A stretch of 5,378 nt of DNA, taken from DATKCN01 sp035513175 (GTDB taxonomy: Bacteria; Chloroflexota; Chloroflexia; Thermomicrobiales; CFX8). Shown here one piece after another: positions 5,108 to 5,378 of the stretch. The notes under the pieces were generated by a model. It worked only from the letters and a program-made list of their open reading frames with translations. It did no database searches and was not told where the DNA came from. How positions within the stretch are numbered: the first letter of the stretch is position 1; each line of letters begins with the position of its first letter. The position numbers and the translations under genes are program-made. Location: the NCBI GenBank assembly GCA_035513175.1, contig DATKCN010000350.1, forward strand, positions 1-5,378, given 5' to 3'.

Positions 5108-5378
5108 TCAGGAACTGCCGGCGAGGAAACGCTCGACATCATTCCCGGCGGAGCGGCAAGTCCAGACGAGCCGGTTCTGGCCGCGCGTCAGGTGCACGCC
5201 GATCACGCGCGTCATGTGCTCGTCCGTGTCCATCGCCGTGAGTCGCATGGCCGGTTCGAGGTCGGGCAGCGCCGGGCTGGTTCGCGCCGGGTCCTGCCGG
5301 AATCTCCCGTCCCGCGAGTAGCTGACCGCTATCAGCTCACGCCCAAGCCGGCGCTGGACGGCGTTCGCAGCTCTGGCG
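5108..5378 (-). CDS. Unrecognised protein, C-terminal fragment (enters from right edge)
   Basis: A minus-strand frame is open from the right edge to TGA at 5110-5108, giving 89 residues with no start in the window needed. It includes RRLGRELIAVSYSRDGRFRQ, then DPARTSPALPD, VIGVHLTRGQNRLVWTC, and ends VERFLAGSS. By hand count 75 of 89 codons end in G or C, and the peptide has a normal globular composition, so it reads as coding; overlapping frames are arginine/serine-rich shadows. The fragment looks soluble, with no membrane segment. I do not recognise the family and assign no function. It converges on the secreted-protein gene with only 30 bp between stops and no strong terminator hairpin in the gap. 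Confidence 0.65.
   Translation of the reverse strand, partial: ARAANAVQRRLGRELIAVSYSRDGRFRQDPARTSPALPDLEPAMRLTAMDTDEHMTRVIGVHLTRGQNRLVWTCRSAGNDVERFLAGSS

Noticed and set aside
5040..5321. 93-codon plus-strand frame at the right end
   Set aside because: It overlaps the end of the secreted-protein gene and lies opposite the better-supported minus-strand frame; the peptide is Arg/Ser-rich without motifs.
1..5378. CRISPR array, tRNA, insertion sequence ends, toxin-antitoxin or phage-defence genes
   Set aside because: I saw no regularly spaced repeats, tRNA T-loop signature, transposase motifs, or paired small toxin/antitoxin frames on either strand.

Overview
This is a 5.4 kb GC-rich bacterial window. 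It fits a member of the Chloroflexota, most likely the Thermomicrobia/Sphaerobacter side. The strongest pointer is the secreted protein at 3782-5077. Its WMWGP, YFDKSRMEI, CFERRCLTYTP and EAGNVGRHYYSWRYG blocks match, from memory, a family seen over and over in that group. The response regulator at 2935-3681 also has a Chloroflexota-like sequence. The assignment rests on recalled family resemblance; no search was run.

Layout, left to right. (1) 1-116, minus strand: the first 38 codons of a cytochrome P450, cut by the window edge. (2) 117-290: a 174 bp divergent intergenic region. (3) 291-1883, plus: a complete thiamine-diphosphate-dependent enzyme of the acetolactate synthase/benzoylformate decarboxylase superfamily. 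(4) 1884-2038: a hairpin-rich stretch between convergent genes, probably terminating transcription on one or both strands. (5) 2039-2545, minus: an RDD-family integral membrane protein. (6) 2546-2934: 389 bp without a convincing gene. It holds a candidate minus-strand promoter, a string of inverted repeats forming a possible structured leader of about 210 nt for the RDD gene, and a hairpin over that gene's ribosome binding site. (7) 2935-3681, plus: a NarL/FixJ-type response regulator with no kinase beside it. (8) 3782-5077, plus: a secreted protein of unknown function whose GTG start overlaps the stop of a possible mini-ORF. (9) 5108-5378, minus: the C-terminal end of an unrecognised gene entering from the right edge.

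The genes do not form one obvious operon or pathway. The P450 and ThDP enzyme are divergent and might share control. The response regulator and secreted protein run in the same direction 100 bp apart, with only a partial promoter match between them. I found no rRNA, tRNA, CRISPR array, insertion sequence, toxin-antitoxin pair or recognisable defence system. The least explained items are the structured leader of the RDD gene and the uncharacterised secreted family with its extra C-terminal domain.
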